DNA of 64,000 nucleotides from NCBI RefSeq assembly GCF_017309185.1, contig NZ_JAEKJZ010000004.1, positions 186,001 through 250,000 on the forward strand, written 5' to 3'. The notes under the pieces were generated by a model. That model was not told the DNA's origin, made no database searches, and saw only the letters and a list, made by a program, of their open reading frames with translations. The translations under genes were made by a program, and so were the position numbers. This document shows, piece by piece, positions 37,677 through 52,432 of this stretch (position 1 is its first letter; every line of letters begins with the position of its first letter). The stretch is from Roseibium aggregatum (GTDB taxonomy: Bacteria; Pseudomonadota; Alphaproteobacteria; Rhizobiales; Stappiaceae).

Positions 37677-38645
37677 TCAGGCCGCCCCGATACGCAACAG
37701 GTCGTGCAGATGGATGATCCCGACCGGCCGTCCGTCGTCGATCACGAAGACAGAGGTGATCGACAGGCTGTTGACGAGTTCCAGGATGGAGGCGGAGAGG
37801 GTGCCCGGTTCGACCGTCTTTGGCCCGCGGGTCATGATGTCGCCGGCGAGCCTGTCCAGGAGATTGGAAGAAACGTGTCGGCGCAGGTCACCGTCGGTAA
37901 TGATGCCGACGAGCCGGTTGAGTTCGTCCGTCACCCCGAGGACACCGAAGCCCTTCTGACTCATCAGGACGATGCCTTCGCTCATGGGCAGGGAAGCGGG
38001 CGCCAGCGGCAGGCTGTCGCCGGAATGCATGATGTCCTTCGCGGTCTTCAGGCTTGCGCCCAAACGTCCGCCCGGATGGTAGACCCTGAAGTCCTGAGCG
38101 GTGAAGCCGCGGCCTTCCAGAAGGGCAACGGTAAGCGCATCGCCGATTGCCAGCTGGATGAGAGCGGAGGTCGTCGGCGCCAGCCCGTGCGGGCAGGCTT
38201 CGGTCACGCCCGGCAGTTTCATGACGATGTCCGCTGCGCGGCCCAATGCGCTGTCCTGGCGCGAGGTGATGGCGACGAGCGGCACCCGGAAGCGCCTGGT
38301 ATAGGCGACGATACCCGCAAGTTCCTGAGTTTCTCCCGACCAGGACAGGGCGATCACCACATCGTTCTCGGTGATCATGCCGAGGTCGCCATGGCTTGCT
38401 TCGCCGGCATGCACGAAAAAGGCAGGTGTTCCTGTCGAGGCGAGGCTCGCGGCGAATTTGGTGCCGATGTGGCCGCTTTTGCCGATGCCCGTCACGACGA
38501 CCCGGCCGCGGCTCTCCAGGATGAGCTCGCAGGTCTTTTGAAACGGTCCTCCGAGGCCGTTCTTGAGGGCCGCGCGCACGGCGCTCAATCCCGCGATTTC
38601 CGTTTCCAGGGTACGTTCGGCGGAAACCAGACTTTGGCTGGACAT
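37677..38645 (-). CDS. kdsD: D-arabinose-5-phosphate isomerase (KdsD/KpsF)
   Basis: A 322-residue sugar-phosphate isomerase converting ribulose-5-phosphate to arabinose-5-phosphate, the precursor of the lipopolysaccharide sugar Kdo. The N-terminal SIS domain has VVVTGIGKSGHIGTKFAASLASTG and FFVHAGEASHGDLG, followed by RVYHPGGRLGA and two CBS domains (about 205-320). The start is uncertain: 38645 gives the normal family length, while in-frame ATGs at 38690/38693 or 38846 would extend it with low-complexity residues. It stands alone, next to a cluster of envelope genes on the opposite strand. Confidence 0.93.
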   Translation of the reverse strand: MSSQSLVSAERTLETEIAGLSAVRAALKNGLGGPFQKTCELILESRGRVVVTGIGKSGHIGTKFAASLASTGTPAFFVHAGEASHGDLGMITENDVVIALSWSGETQELAGIVAYTRRFRVPLVAITSRQDSALGRAADIVMKLPGVTEACPHGLAPTTSALIQLAIGDALTVALLEGRGFTAQDFRVYHPGGRLGASLKTAKDIMHSGDSLPLAPASLPMSEGIVLMSQKGFGVLGVTDELNRLVGIITDGDLRRHVSSNLLDRLAGDIMTRGPKTVEPGTLSASILELVNSLSITSVFVIDDGRPVGIIHLHDLLRIGAA

Positions 38646-38906
38646 GTCGGTGTCTTCTTCTGAAATGAGATCGGTCTGGTTGTTGGGCATCATTTTAGGC
38701 TTTTTTGTGGTTTTGCCCTTTGGGGCGGTCATGTCTCCCGGGTTTATCGCCTGTCGGCAACCTCTGCAATCTCTGCCGTCGCCAGGTGCCGGTGATGCCG
38801 TGGCGGCTTTCCTTCGCCGATTGTCAATTTGCGACAAGGAAACCAAGCATTAACCATCCTTCGTCAGTTTGAGACTGAATTCAAATGCGACCGGTCCCGA
38901 AAATAA

Positions 38907-40382
38907 ATGCGCCCGTATCTGTATGTTCTTGTCTGCTGCACCGCCTTGCAGGCCGTCTCCGCGGCCGCGCAATCGGCGTTGCCGGACTTGCGGGGATCGG
39001 CGGATGCGGAAGATGCGCTCGCCGCGGAAGAGACGGCGGACGCGGCGGCACAGAACACACAGGTCAATCCGACGCGGTCGAACGTCTTCGCGTTGCGTCC
39101 AACGCTGAACGCGGCGGAAGCGGAGGCCGATTCAAGCGGTCTCGGCACCAACGGGCCGGTGCTGCCGATCCGTCCCTTTTCCGACAGGATTGCCGCCGTT
39201 GGCCGCTCGGTCGCCGTCAACGGAGAGGTGATCGACACCAGCGTCTTCGGTGGGGATACGAGCTTCGATGCGCCGCAGGGTATCCGGCTGGGGTCTTTCA
39301 CTCTGACGCCTCAACTCACCCTGTCTGCAGGCTACACCGACAACACCGCAGGATCCGCGGCCGGAGAAGGAGGATCTCTGGTGAGTATCTCGCCGGATGT
39401 GGCCTTGACGTCCAACTGGTCGCGACACCAGTTCGACGCTTCCCTGCGCGGGACATATGTCAGCTATCCGGAAAACTCGGACGACAATGACGGCACCGTC
39501 ACGGCAGCCGCAAACCTGCGCCTCGATGTCAGCGAAGCGACCCAAATCGACGGCGGGGTCGCCTTCACCTACGCCCGGGAAGAAGACGGAAGTGCCGAAT
39601 CCGCTTCCGGCGTCGACAATATTCAAACGCTGTCCGGATCGCTCGGGGCTTCCAGGCAAGTGGGCATTGTCGCCGCCACCGCCGCCTTCGATGTCGACCG
39701 GAGCACATACAGTTCCGACGATGGCTCCGACAGCGTCTTTGAAAGCGCCCGGGACAACACGCTTTTCTCCACCAGTCTCAGGCTGGACGGCAACACCGGG
39801 AGTGTTTTTTCGCCCTTTGTCGAAGGATCGCTCCTGTTGCGGCGGTACGACGAGACCTGCAGCGGGGCCCTGTGCGAAAACCGCAACGCGAACGGCTACC
39901 AGCTCAGAGGCGGCCTGACGGTTGCCTCGGCACCCAAGGTGAGCGCGGAAATCGGCGGCGGCTGGAGGATCGAGAACATCGAGGACGACAGGCTGGACGA
40001 TCTGTCGGGACTTGTCGTCAGCGGCTCCCTCGTCTGGTCTCCAAGCCGCCTGACGACCGTGACCGGCGGTATCGGCACCAGCTTCGATTCGACCGACATT
40101 CCCACGGCGAGCGGTTCGATCGTCTACTCCGGCGACCTGCGCCTGGCGCATGAGTTCAGCGACCGCTTGGTTGCCGAAACCGGGGTGGGCTACAGCTACC
40201 GCACCTACGAAGGCATTTCGATCGAGGAACAGACGCTGACGGGCTTCGGCGGTGTGACATTCGCCCTGACCAAGAACACGGCGCTGACCGCGAATTACAC
40301 GCACCGCCGATTCGAGAGCTCGCAACAGGGCAGCGATTACACTGAAAACGCGGTTGAAGCCGGCCTTCGTTTCCGGCATTAA
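38907..40382 (+). CDS. Outer-membrane beta-barrel protein (BBP2-like)
   Basis: A 491-residue exported protein with a signal peptide (MRPYLYVLVCCTALQAVSAAAQ). A disordered acidic stretch (about 25-90) is followed by a long run of alternating amphipathic beta strands ending in an aromatic-containing strand (AVEAGLRFRH). This matches the putative beta-barrel porin-2 (BBP2) family, often linked to exopolysaccharide or other envelope export in alphaproteobacteria. Two Cys in ETCSGALCEN may form a loop disulfide. The substrate is unknown. The ribosome site is weak. Confidence 0.8.
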   Translation: MRPYLYVLVCCTALQAVSAAAQSALPDLRGSADAEDALAAEETADAAAQNTQVNPTRSNVFALRPTLNAAEAEADSSGLGTNGPVLPIRPFSDRIAAVGRSVAVNGEVIDTSVFGGDTSFDAPQGIRLGSFTLTPQLTLSAGYTDNTAGSAAGEGGSLVSISPDVALTSNWSRHQFDASLRGTYVSYPENSDDNDGTVTAAANLRLDVSEATQIDGGVAFTYAREEDGSAESASGVDNIQTLSGSLGASRQVGIVAATAAFDVDRSTYSSDDGSDSVFESARDNTLFSTSLRLDGNTGSVFSPFVEGSLLLRRYDETCSGALCENRNANGYQLRGGLTVASAPKVSAEIGGGWRIENIEDDRLDDLSGLVVSGSLVWSPSRLTTVTGGIGTSFDSTDIPTASGSIVYSGDLRLAHEFSDRLVAETGVGYSYRTYEGISIEEQTLTGFGGVTFALTKNTALTANYTHRRFESSQQGSDYTENAVEAGLRFRH

Positions 40383-40459
40383 CTATTCAGTAACCAGAAC
40401 GGGACCATTCATTGGGCGGGGGCAGAAACGAACACGGATCCGGGCTGAAGGAGGCCCAA

Positions 40460-41731
40460 ATGCGGACGTTTGTGCGGCGAGCTTCCAATACCATGAATTC
40501 ATTGATATTTTTCGAGCCACTTAAAAGGCGTCTTGGCCGGTTCCTGACTGCGGCGGTCGTTGCCGGCGGTTTGGCCTCCATGGTATCGCCCGTGTACGCC
40601 GATGCCGGTTTCAACCGGTTCATCCGGGATTTCTGGCCCCAGGCAAAGGCTGCGGGGATTTCTTCACAGACCTATAACGCGGTTTTTACCGGCATGGAGC
40701 CGGACGACGATACGCTGCGGCTGATTAACAAGCAGTCGGAATTCGTGAAACCGATCTGGGAGTATCTCGACAGCGCGGTCTCCGACGACCGGGTCGAGAA
40801 GGGCCGTAAACTGCTTCAGGAGTATGGCCCGGTCCTTCGCGAGATCGAAGCCCGTTACGGTGTCGACCGGAATGCGGTTCTGGCCATCTGGGGCATGGAA
40901 ACGAACTACGGCGGTTTCATGGGCCGCCACAACGTCGTCCAGGCACTCGCTACGCTGGCCTATGCCGCACCCCGTCGCAAAAGCTTCTGGACAAAGGAAT
41001 TGATCACGGCTCTTGGCATCGTTCAGGCCGGTCATGTCCGATTTCAGGACATGGAGGGGTCCTGGGCCGGCGCCATGGGGCACACCCAGTTCATGCCGTC
41101 GAGCTGGAAGGCCTATGCGGCCGACTACAATGGAGACGGACGCCGCGACATCTGGACCTCGATTCCGGACGCGCTGGCCTCGACCGCCAACTATCTGAAA
41201 AAACACGGCTGGCAGACCGGCAAGACCTGGGGCTATGAAGTCGCGCTTCCACGAGGCTTCGACTATCATCTGGCGGACGGCGAGAAGACGCTGACACTCG
41301 GCGAGTGGGCGAAATACGGCATCAAACGGTCCAACGGACGGAATTTTCCCCGTCCGTCCGACAATGCCATTCTGGTGCTTCCGGCAGGCGCAAGCGGACC
41401 GGCCTTTCTGATGCTGCGCAATTTCTACGTCATCAAGCGCTATAACAACGCCACCGCTTATGCCCTGGCCGTCGGACATCTGGCCGACCGGATCATCGGA
41501 GGAGGCAGGCTGGAAGGCGACTGGTCCCGCGATCATCTGCCGCTCAACCGGTCGGAAACGGCGGAGCTCCAGAACCTGCTCAACCGGCGCGGGTTTTCCG
41601 TCGGAACAGCCGACGGCAAGGTCGGACCGGCGACAAAGCGCGGCATCCGGGCCTACCAGCGCTCGAAGGGACTTGTTCCGGACGGCTATGCCTCCGTGGT
41701 TTTGCTGGCGAAACTGAAACTTGGCGGTTAA
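40460..41731 (+). CDS. Lytic murein transglycosylase (MltB family) with peptidoglycan-binding domain
   Basis: A 423-residue exported enzyme that cleaves peptidoglycan glycan strands to form 1,6-anhydromuramic ends. The start follows an AAGGAGG site. The signal sequence is LTAAVVAGGLASMVSPVYA. The catalytic domain runs from about 50 to 345 with the catalytic Glu in IWGMETNYGGFMG, and GAMGHTQFMPSSW and DGDGRRD-like metal-loop residues (NGDGRRDIW). A C-terminal PG_binding_1 domain (about 360-420; NRRGFSVGTADGKVGPATKRGIRAYQ, read in two parts) targets it to the wall. It is in line with the downstream SGNH-like gene (34-base gap). Confidence 0.92.
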   Translation: MRTFVRRASNTMNSLIFFEPLKRRLGRFLTAAVVAGGLASMVSPVYADAGFNRFIRDFWPQAKAAGISSQTYNAVFTGMEPDDDTLRLINKQSEFVKPIWEYLDSAVSDDRVEKGRKLLQEYGPVLREIEARYGVDRNAVLAIWGMETNYGGFMGRHNVVQALATLAYAAPRRKSFWTKELITALGIVQAGHVRFQDMEGSWAGAMGHTQFMPSSWKAYAADYNGDGRRDIWTSIPDALASTANYLKKHGWQTGKTWGYEVALPRGFDYHLADGEKTLTLGEWAKYGIKRSNGRNFPRPSDNAILVLPAGASGPAFLMLRNFYVIKRYNNATAYALAVGHLADRIIGGGRLEGDWSRDHLPLNRSETAELQNLLNRRGFSVGTADGKVGPATKRGIRAYQRSKGLVPDGYASVVLLAKLKLGG

Positions 41732-41765
41732 ACTCGGTTACGGAATCCTTGCCATTCAGGAGCCG

Positions 41766-43118
41766 ATGGTGACAGCCCGCAGGCGTCAAAGACGATCGCT
41801 TAAATCCATCAGATTGACCGTATGGGCCGCCGCGGCCTGCGCGTTCGTCCTTGCCTGCGAAGGCGTTCCGGATGCGCTTGCGCAGGAGCCGGCGCAAAAG
41901 GAAATCGTCATCGCCCAGAGCGGGATTCTCAAGGGCTTCAATCCTTTCGCTCCGCTGCAAAGGCTTTTCGGCGGCGGTAAACGGCGTACGAAGAAGCAAC
42001 GTCCGAGCAAGCAAAGATCCCAGACGAGCCGTCGCGCAACCGGCACCCCCCCAGCTTTCGAAGCTATACCGAAAGACCCGAATGCCGGGTTGATCCTGGT
42101 GGTCGGCGACCGGATGGCGCGTGGGGTGGCCGACGGGCTTAAATTCGCGCTTGCCGAAAAGCCTCAGGTCCGCGTCGAGACGGTGACGGATGACAAGGCG
42201 GGCTTTGCCGGGAAGAGCCCGCCGGACTGGCCAACGCAGGTCCTCGCCAAGATCCGCGGCGCGGATGTAAAGGCGGTGGTGGTCATGATCGGACGCCAGG
42301 ACCTGACCAAGAGCTTTCCCGGCGAGCCGCCGGTGGATTTCATGACCGGAGAATGGCTGGACGTCTATCGGGACAAGGTGGACGATCTCGTGCGGGTCGT
42401 CCGCCAGGAGAAAAAGCCGATTGTCTGGGCCGGTCTGCCGCCGACGAACGACGAGCTGGTCAATGCGGACTTTACCCAGTTGAACTCGATCTTCCAGAGC
42501 ACGTCCGAGGACCGGCGGATCCGGTTTGTCGACATATGGGATATTTTCCTGGCCGAAGACGGCAGCTACTCTTCCTATGGACCCGACGTGGACGGCAAGA
42601 ATGCCCGGCTCAGGACCAACGACAGGATCGATTTCACCTGGGCAGGCTATCGAAAAGTTGCGTTCTTCGTCGAGCGGGAGCTGTCCCGTCTTCTTGGCGG
42701 CTATGGGGGATATGCTTTTGAAGGGGTCGCGGACGATCCGAACTTCATCGTCCTGACCGGCCGAACGACCTCTCCGGAGGCGCTTCTGCTTGGCGGCGAG
42801 GACGACGAGGAAATCGACCCGCAGAGCACGGCCTATCGTTTCTTCGTCAAAGGCGATGCGTTGAAACCCATGCCGGGCCGGGTGGACAATCGCCGTATCG
42901 CCTCCCTGACGGAAGAGCTCGCACCCGTGCATGTGATTACGGAGAAGCCGGCCGCCCTGATGGGGCCGCATGCTTTCGAAGAGGTCGACCCCAATCGGCC
43001 GCCGGAGCTGTTCGAACGAACCGAGCCGGTCCGGTCCGGAGGATCGGGCCAACGGGCGTCCGCCCCGGTCAAACGTGTCTATCTACCCGTTGATGCCCGC
43101 ACCGGCGCACCGCTTTGA
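41766..43118 (+). CDS. Degenerate SGNH-hydrolase-like exported protein (DUF459 type)
   Basis: A 450-residue protein with an N-terminal signal or anchor segment (LTVWAAAACAFVLACEG), a basic linker (KRRTKKQRPSKQRS) and an SGNH-like domain (about 95-320). The blocks are recognisable, but key residues differ: the GDS block reads GDRMARG, with Arg where the nucleophile Ser should be, and the DxxH block reads NDRIDFTWAGYRKVA, with Asp in place of His. It therefore looks catalytically inactive or altered. It is the last gene of the envelope group with the transglycosylase. Confidence 0.75.
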   Translation: MVTARRRQRRSLKSIRLTVWAAAACAFVLACEGVPDALAQEPAQKEIVIAQSGILKGFNPFAPLQRLFGGGKRRTKKQRPSKQRSQTSRRATGTPPAFEAIPKDPNAGLILVVGDRMARGVADGLKFALAEKPQVRVETVTDDKAGFAGKSPPDWPTQVLAKIRGADVKAVVVMIGRQDLTKSFPGEPPVDFMTGEWLDVYRDKVDDLVRVVRQEKKPIVWAGLPPTNDELVNADFTQLNSIFQSTSEDRRIRFVDIWDIFLAEDGSYSSYGPDVDGKNARLRTNDRIDFTWAGYRKVAFFVERELSRLLGGYGGYAFEGVADDPNFIVLTGRTTSPEALLLGGEDDEEIDPQSTAYRFFVKGDALKPMPGRVDNRRIASLTEELAPVHVITEKPAALMGPHAFEEVDPNRPPELFERTEPVRSGGSGQRASAPVKRVYLPVDARTGAPL

Positions 43119-43167
43119 GCGGAGCCCTGTTTACTCACAGAATATTTGGTTTCCCGAGCGACCTTCT

Positions 43168-43194
43168 GAAGTCCCGGCTCGAGGCCGGGGCTTC
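43168..43194. terminator. Hairpin between convergent genes
   Basis: Arms GAAGTCCCGGC (43168-43178) and GCCGGGGCTTC (43184-43194) pair over 11 bp (one wobble) with a five-base loop. It lies in the 161-base gap between the SGNH-like gene and the convergent gltD. There is no T-tract, so it may be a weak bidirectional terminator. Confidence 0.45.
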
Positions 43195-43279
43195 ATGGCT
43201 TGAATGGGCTTAAAGCAGCTCGCATTTTGACGGAAACGCTTTTCGCTGTCCGAAATCAGAGATTTCAACGCGATCGGCT

Positions 43280-44710
43280 TTAACGCGGCAGGTCGGTGGA
43301 GCCGGTCAGGAAGAGGTCGACGGAGCGTGCTGCCTGGCGGCCTTCGCGGATCGCCCAGACCACCAGGGACTGGCCCTTGCGGACGTCGCCGGCGGCGAAC
43401 ACCTTGTTCATGCTGGTCATATAGTTCTCGGTATCGGCCTTCACATTGGTGCGGCCATCCAGTTCCAGCTTTTCACCCGACTGGGCGATATAGGTATCAA
43501 GGCGGGGACCAGAAAAACCGATTGCAGCCAGAACCAGATCGGCACGCAGAATGAACTCCGTTCCCTCGATCGGGCGGCGCTTCTCGTCGACACGGGCGCA
43601 TTTGACGCCGACGATCCGGCCGTCTTCGCCGACGAGACCAAGGGTGGCGGCGGAGAACTCGCGCTCGGCACCTTCGGCCTGGGAGGAGGACGTACGGAAC
43701 TTGGTCGGCCAATAGGGCCAGGACGTCATCTTGTCTTCTTTCAGCGGCGGGATCGGACGGATGTCCAGCTGTGTGACGGAAAGCGCACCCTGGCGGAAGG
43801 CGGTTCCCACGCAGTCGGATGCGGTGTCGCCGCCACCGATGACGACCACATGCTTGCCGGCTGCCCAGATCGGGGCCTCGTCGCCCTCGGGCTCACCGCC
43901 GACACGGCGGTTCTGCTGCACAAGGTAATCCATGGCCCAATGGCAGCCTTCCATCTCCATGCCGGTGACGCCCGGGTCGCGCGGCCGCTCGGCGCCGGCG
44001 CACAGGATCACCGCGTCGTGCCGGTCGGAGAGTTCTTCCAGGCTGACCGTGACACCGACATTGACGCCGTAATGGAAGGTCACACCCTCGGCTTCCATCT
44101 GTTTGACCCTGCGGTCGATATAGTGCTTTTCCATCTTGAAGTCCGGAATGCCGTAGCGCAGAAGGCCGCCGGCTTTCGGTTCGCGTTCATAGATGTGTAC
44201 CGTGTGGCCGGCACGGGCAAGCTGCTGGCCGGCCGCCATTCCGGCGGGACCGGAGCCGACGATCGCGACCGCCTTGCCGGTCTTGGCCGCCGCCGGTTCG
44301 GGAACGATCCAGCCTTGTTCCCAGCCCTTGTCGGCAATCGCCTGTTCGACCGATTTGATGTTGACCGGAATGTCTTCCAGATTGAGCGTGCAGGCTTCCT
44401 CGCAGGGCGCCGGACAGATCCGCCCGGTGAACTCGGGGAAATTGTTGGTCGTGTGCAGATTGCGCAGGGCGATTTCCCAGTCCCCCTGGTAGACGAGGTC
44501 GTTCCAGTCAGGAATCTGGTTGTCGACCGGACAGCCGTCCGGGCCATGACAGAAAGGAATGCCGCAATCCATGCAGCGGGCAGCCTGATTGGCGACTTCC
44601 TGCTCGTTCAGCGGAATGGTGAATTCGCGGAAATGACGGATACGGTCAGAAGCCGGCTGGTATTTTTGTTCCTGCCGATCGATTTCCAGAAAACCGGTTA
44701 CCTTTCCCAA
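43280..44710 (-). CDS. gltD: Glutamate synthase (NADPH) small subunit
   Basis: A 476-residue flavoprotein that passes electrons from NADPH to the large subunit. The N-terminal iron-sulfur ligands are [16 protein letters not shown] and [13 protein letters not shown]. The FAD-binding motif is [14 protein letters not shown] and the NADPH-binding motif [13 protein letters not shown]. The C-terminus contains the second FAD segment ([17 protein letters not shown]). It follows gltB on the same strand with an 86-base gap. Together they convert glutamine and 2-oxoglutarate to two glutamates, the GOGAT step of ammonium assimilation. Confidence 0.97.
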   Translation of the reverse strand: MGKVTGFLEIDRQEQKYQPASDRIRHFREFTIPLNEQEVANQAARCMDCGIPFCHGPDGCPVDNQIPDWNDLVYQGDWEIALRNLHTTNNFPEFTGRICPAPCEEACTLNLEDIPVNIKSVEQAIADKGWEQGWIVPEPAAAKTGKAVAIVGSGPAGMAAGQQLARAGHTVHIYEREPKAGGLLRYGIPDFKMEKHYIDRRVKQMEAEGVTFHYGVNVGVTVSLEELSDRHDAVILCAGAERPRDPGVTGMEMEGCHWAMDYLVQQNRRVGGEPEGDEAPIWAAGKHVVVIGGGDTASDCVGTAFRQGALSVTQLDIRPIPPLKEDKMTSWPYWPTKFRTSSSQAEGAEREFSAATLGLVGEDGRIVGVKCARVDEKRRPIEGTEFILRADLVLAAIGFSGPRLDTYIAQSGEKLELDGRTNVKADTENYMTSMNKVFAAGDVRKGQSLVVWAIREGRQAARSVDLFLTGSTDLPR

Positions 44711-44796
44711 GGCGACCTCCTCAAATTTTTGCGTCCCTAAGGCGGCTGCAATCGGCCGCGTTATGCGGCCGAGAGCCAGTTTGTTTGTCTCGAGCG

Positions 44797-49527
<4,731 letters not shown>

Positions 49528-50321
49528 GTGCGCCCTCACTCTTAACCCCAGTGTCGCCGTGGCCTGAAGCGTCGGGTTCCGTTCGGGTCGCATTCACGTC
49601 AAGAATGCGGCTCGGCGAACCCTGGCCCAAGTGCCCCGGCTCTGTTGTTGTGTCTACCGCGCCGGTCTATCAAAACAAACCGCCGCATTGACGCAGCGGG
49701 CTTTCCGCTGCCGAGACGTATCGTCTCGCATCTTTCACGAACCCTCCCCAGGTCCGCTGTCTGGTCAGCCCGGTCGTTTCGTTCGAAACGGCGTCTGAGA
49801 TCGCTCAGAAACGCCGCTGCATTTGGGACAGTATCCCTGTCCTATTCCGGGCGGCGCGAACATGACAGATTTCGCCGCAAGGAGCAAGAGCGTTTCTCCG
49901 AGGGGCTATTATAATTGTTTCGCACAAAAAGCGCTATGCGTCCGGAAAGGACAATTCCGCCGGGTTCCAAGAAACAATCTTTCGTTTGTTAAATGTTTGT
50001 TCCGCGACTGCGCTCTCAATTCAAGCGGCAACGACCATGAACAGTCCGACGGTGCCGGTCCGATCCGGGAGCAAGATGCGCGGCCTGGAGTGGTCGGCTC
50101 GGCAGTTTAACCGGTGCAATAGTGTCCGGAGAGAGGGATATACCTGCCGAGGGATGCATTTGTCGCCTGCCGGATAGGTCCTATTAACGAGGGGCGGTAT
50201 AAAAGGTCACGGGCGTTTGATTTCCTATTTATCGTCATGACGCTCATTTACTGAGAGTGCCCGCGTGGTCAGGACGCGCAGGCTTTTTGTTGGAATTCAA
50301 AGCCGATCAGAGGAGTTTGAG
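49528..50321. other. 794-base divergent intergenic region
   Basis: It separates gltB from the bufferin operon and must hold both promoters. Short open frames occur on both strands but have no ribosome site, no family features and atypical composition, so I do not call them genes. The 200 bases before 50322 are AT-richer. I cannot identify a convincing extracytoplasmic-sigma promoter, although bufferin operons elsewhere are controlled by such factors. Confidence 0.5.
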
Positions 50322-50621
50322 ATGAAGAACAAGGCTATGTCCGCGGCGATCGTTGCCGGCGCCGTTGCAACCGCCGTCGCCGGTCTTGCGGCCAGCGTAC
50401 CGGCTCACGCCCAGGCCAAGGAAAAATGCTACGGTGTTTCCCTGAAGGGTCAGAATGACTGCAAGGCCGGTCCGGGCACCACCTGTGCGGGAACCTCCAC
50501 CGTCGATTATCAGGGCAACGCCTGGACGCTGGTTCCGAAAGGCACCTGCACGACCATGAAATTGCCGGGCGACCGCCATGGTTCGCTGACGGAACTCAAG
50601 CGCGACCTTCCGGAAGCCTGA
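50322..50621 (+). CDS. bufA: Bufferin precursor peptide BufA1-like (DUF2282)
   Basis: A 99-residue DUF2282 protein: signal peptide ([20 protein letters not shown], cleavage after AHA at residue 30), then a short mature peptide with exactly four cysteines at 36, 47, 55 and 76 in [33 protein letters not shown] and PKGTC. This spacing is the DUF2282 hallmark. In characterised bufferins such Cys are converted to heterocycles by the MNIO enzyme, and the exported peptide binds copper in the periplasm. The start follows GAGGAG. It is the first gene of an operon with BufB-, BufC- and DoxX-like genes. Confidence 0.9.
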   Translation: MKNKAMSAAIVAGAVATAVAGLAASVPAHAQAKEKCYGVSLKGQNDCKAGPGTTCAGTSTVDYQGNAWTLVPKGTCTTMKLPGDRHGSLTELKRDLPEA

Positions 50622-50718
50622 CGGCAGCCTGTTGGCTTCCGCTCGGCGATGACCGCAAGTCGGGCAGGTGGACGGGACGCCGCCTGCCCAAACGTCACTT
50701 CCCGCCAGGGAGAAAACC

Positions 50719-51615
50719 ATGCTGGGCGAGACATCTTCCCCAAAGAGCGATCGGATCGGATCGGCGATCCCGGCACGCGCGGGCGCCGGTCTCAAACCGG
50801 AACACGTCGCCGAGATCCTGCGGACGGAGGCGGACATCGGTTTCTTCGAGGTCCATGCCGAAAACTACATGGGTGCGGGTGGGCCGCCGCATCGCCAGCT
50901 GGAAGCGATCCGCGACCGATATCCGGTCTCGCTGCATGGCGTCGGATTGTCCATCGGCGGCGAACAGCCGCTCGACAAAGAGCATCTTCAAAGGTTGGCG
51001 GCGCTTAACCGGCGCTACGAACCCGGTCTCTTTTCCGAGCATCTGGCCTGGTCGACCCACGACACGTCCTACTACAACGATCTTCTGCCGGTGCCCTATG
51101 ACCGGACCACGCTGGAGCGGGTCTGCGATCATATCGATGAAGTTCAGGAGACGGTCGGACGGCGGATGCTTCTGGAGAATCCTTCGACCTATGTCGCCTT
51201 CGAACAAAGCACCATGAGCGAGATCGAGTTCATCAAGGAGATCGCGCGGCGGACCGGTTGCGGCCTTCTTCTCGATATAAACAACGTTTATGTGTCCTGT
51301 ACGAATCATCAGCATTCGCCGGAAGACTATCTCGCCGCCTTTCCGATGACGGATGTCGGCGAAATTCACCTCGGCGGTCATGCGCCGGACACGGACGACG
51401 CGGGCAGGCCCTTGCTGATCGATGCGCACGACCGGGCAGTCGACGATGCCGTGTGGCGGCTGTATGAGAGCGTCGTTTCAAACCACGGCGCGTTGCCGAC
51501 CCTGGTCGAATGGGACAACGATATTCCCGCTTGGCAGGTTTTGCGCGCGGAGGCGGAAGCCGCGGATCTTATTCTGTCTCGCGCGGAAGAGACCGTTCTG
51601 TGGCGCGTTGTCTGA
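50719..51615 (+). CDS. bufB: MNIO-family RiPP-modifying enzyme BufB-like (DUF692)
   Basis: A 298-residue TIM-barrel enzyme of the multinuclear non-haem iron-dependent oxidative family. Likely metal ligands are spread along the barrel: EVHAENY (44-50), SLHGVGL (His73), SEHLAW (His108), LLENPS (Glu153), [10 protein letters not shown] (Asp187, Asn188-189), EIHLGGHA (His217, His221), DAHDRA (Asp235, His237) and VEWD (Glu264). In bufferin systems it oxidatively modifies the precursor cysteines with its DUF2063 partner. GGGAG six bases before 50719 sets the start. The stop is one base before the next ATG. Confidence 0.93.
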   Translation: MLGETSSPKSDRIGSAIPARAGAGLKPEHVAEILRTEADIGFFEVHAENYMGAGGPPHRQLEAIRDRYPVSLHGVGLSIGGEQPLDKEHLQRLAALNRRYEPGLFSEHLAWSTHDTSYYNDLLPVPYDRTTLERVCDHIDEVQETVGRRMLLENPSTYVAFEQSTMSEIEFIKEIARRTGCGLLLDINNVYVSCTNHQHSPEDYLAAFPMTDVGEIHLGGHAPDTDDAGRPLLIDAHDRAVDDAVWRLYESVVSNHGALPTLVEWDNDIPAWQVLRAEAEAADLILSRAEETVLWRVV

Positions 51616-51616
51616 C

Positions 51617-52405
51617 ATGTCCATGACGGTCTTTCCTTCCAAAACCGGCGCGAAGGACTTTGCCGGAGCCCTGCTTGACAGCGCGGCCGCGACGCCGGAC
51701 GGGATCGTCGGGCCGGACGGGAAAGCCGCGCCGAAAAGGTTCAACGTTTACCGGAACAACGTCGTCGTCAGCCTGTGCGAAGCGCTTGGGCAGATCTACC
51801 CGGCCGTAAAGACCCTGCTGGGAGACGAGTATTTCAATGCCGTCGCGCGCGCCTTTGTGACCCGGCATCCGCCACAATCGCCGGTCCTTATCTGGTATGG
51901 CGGGGCGTTCGCCGCCTTCATCGAGGAGTTTCCCCCGCTTGAAGCCTATCCTTATCTGGTGGATGTGGCCCGGGCGGAATGGTCCTGGCTGCAGGCTTAT
52001 CACGCGGCGGATGCGGCCCCGATGGACCCTGCGCTTCTGGGCGCCCTCGATCCCGAGAAGGTCGGAGAGGCCCGTTTAGAAAAACACCCGGCCGCCCTTC
52101 TTGTACGGTCGGACTGGCCGGTCCTGGATCTTTTGCGCGCCAACAGGTTTTTTCCTGAAGACGCTGTCGCGGTCGATCTCAGCCTGTCCCAATCGGTTCT
52201 GATCACACGGCCGGATCTGGACGTGGAGATACGACTGCCGTACCCCGGTGGTGCGGTCTTCATTGAGGCTTTATTCGAGGGATTTGCGCTGGCGGAAGCC
52301 GCCGGAAAGGCGCAATCTCAATGTGCGGAATTTTCGTTGTCCGACTGTTTGTCGGACTGTTTGTCCAGCGGAGCTTTCACGGGTCTGACTGCAGGCCGGG
52401 AATAG
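51617..52405 (+). CDS. bufC: MNIO partner protein BufC-like (DUF2063)
   Basis: A 262-residue cytoplasmic protein. The N-terminal helical DUF2063 domain (about 10-100) has the family pattern RFNVYRNNVVVSLCEALGQIYPAVKTLLGD (read in parts) and VARAFVTRHPPQSPVL, followed by a more variable C-terminal domain that resembles precursor-recognition (RRE-like) modules in bufferin partners. It forms a complex with BufB and presents the precursor. The ATG is one base after the bufB stop; an ATG two codons further is an alternative. Near the C-terminus a 12-base tandem duplication (52338-52361) gives SDCLSDCLS. Confidence 0.88.
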   Translation: MSMTVFPSKTGAKDFAGALLDSAAATPDGIVGPDGKAAPKRFNVYRNNVVVSLCEALGQIYPAVKTLLGDEYFNAVARAFVTRHPPQSPVLIWYGGAFAAFIEEFPPLEAYPYLVDVARAEWSWLQAYHAADAAPMDPALLGALDPEKVGEARLEKHPAALLVRSDWPVLDLLRANRFFPEDAVAVDLSLSQSVLITRPDLDVEIRLPYPGGAVFIEALFEGFALAEAAGKAQSQCAEFSLSDCLSDCLSSGAFTGLTAGRE

Positions 52406-52432
52406 TTGTCTAAGGTTCGGTAAGGGGGAATT

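Noticed and set aside
49823..50177. Short open frames upstream of the bufferin operon
   Set aside because: No ribosome site, no signal or family features, and they would fill what must be a promoter region.
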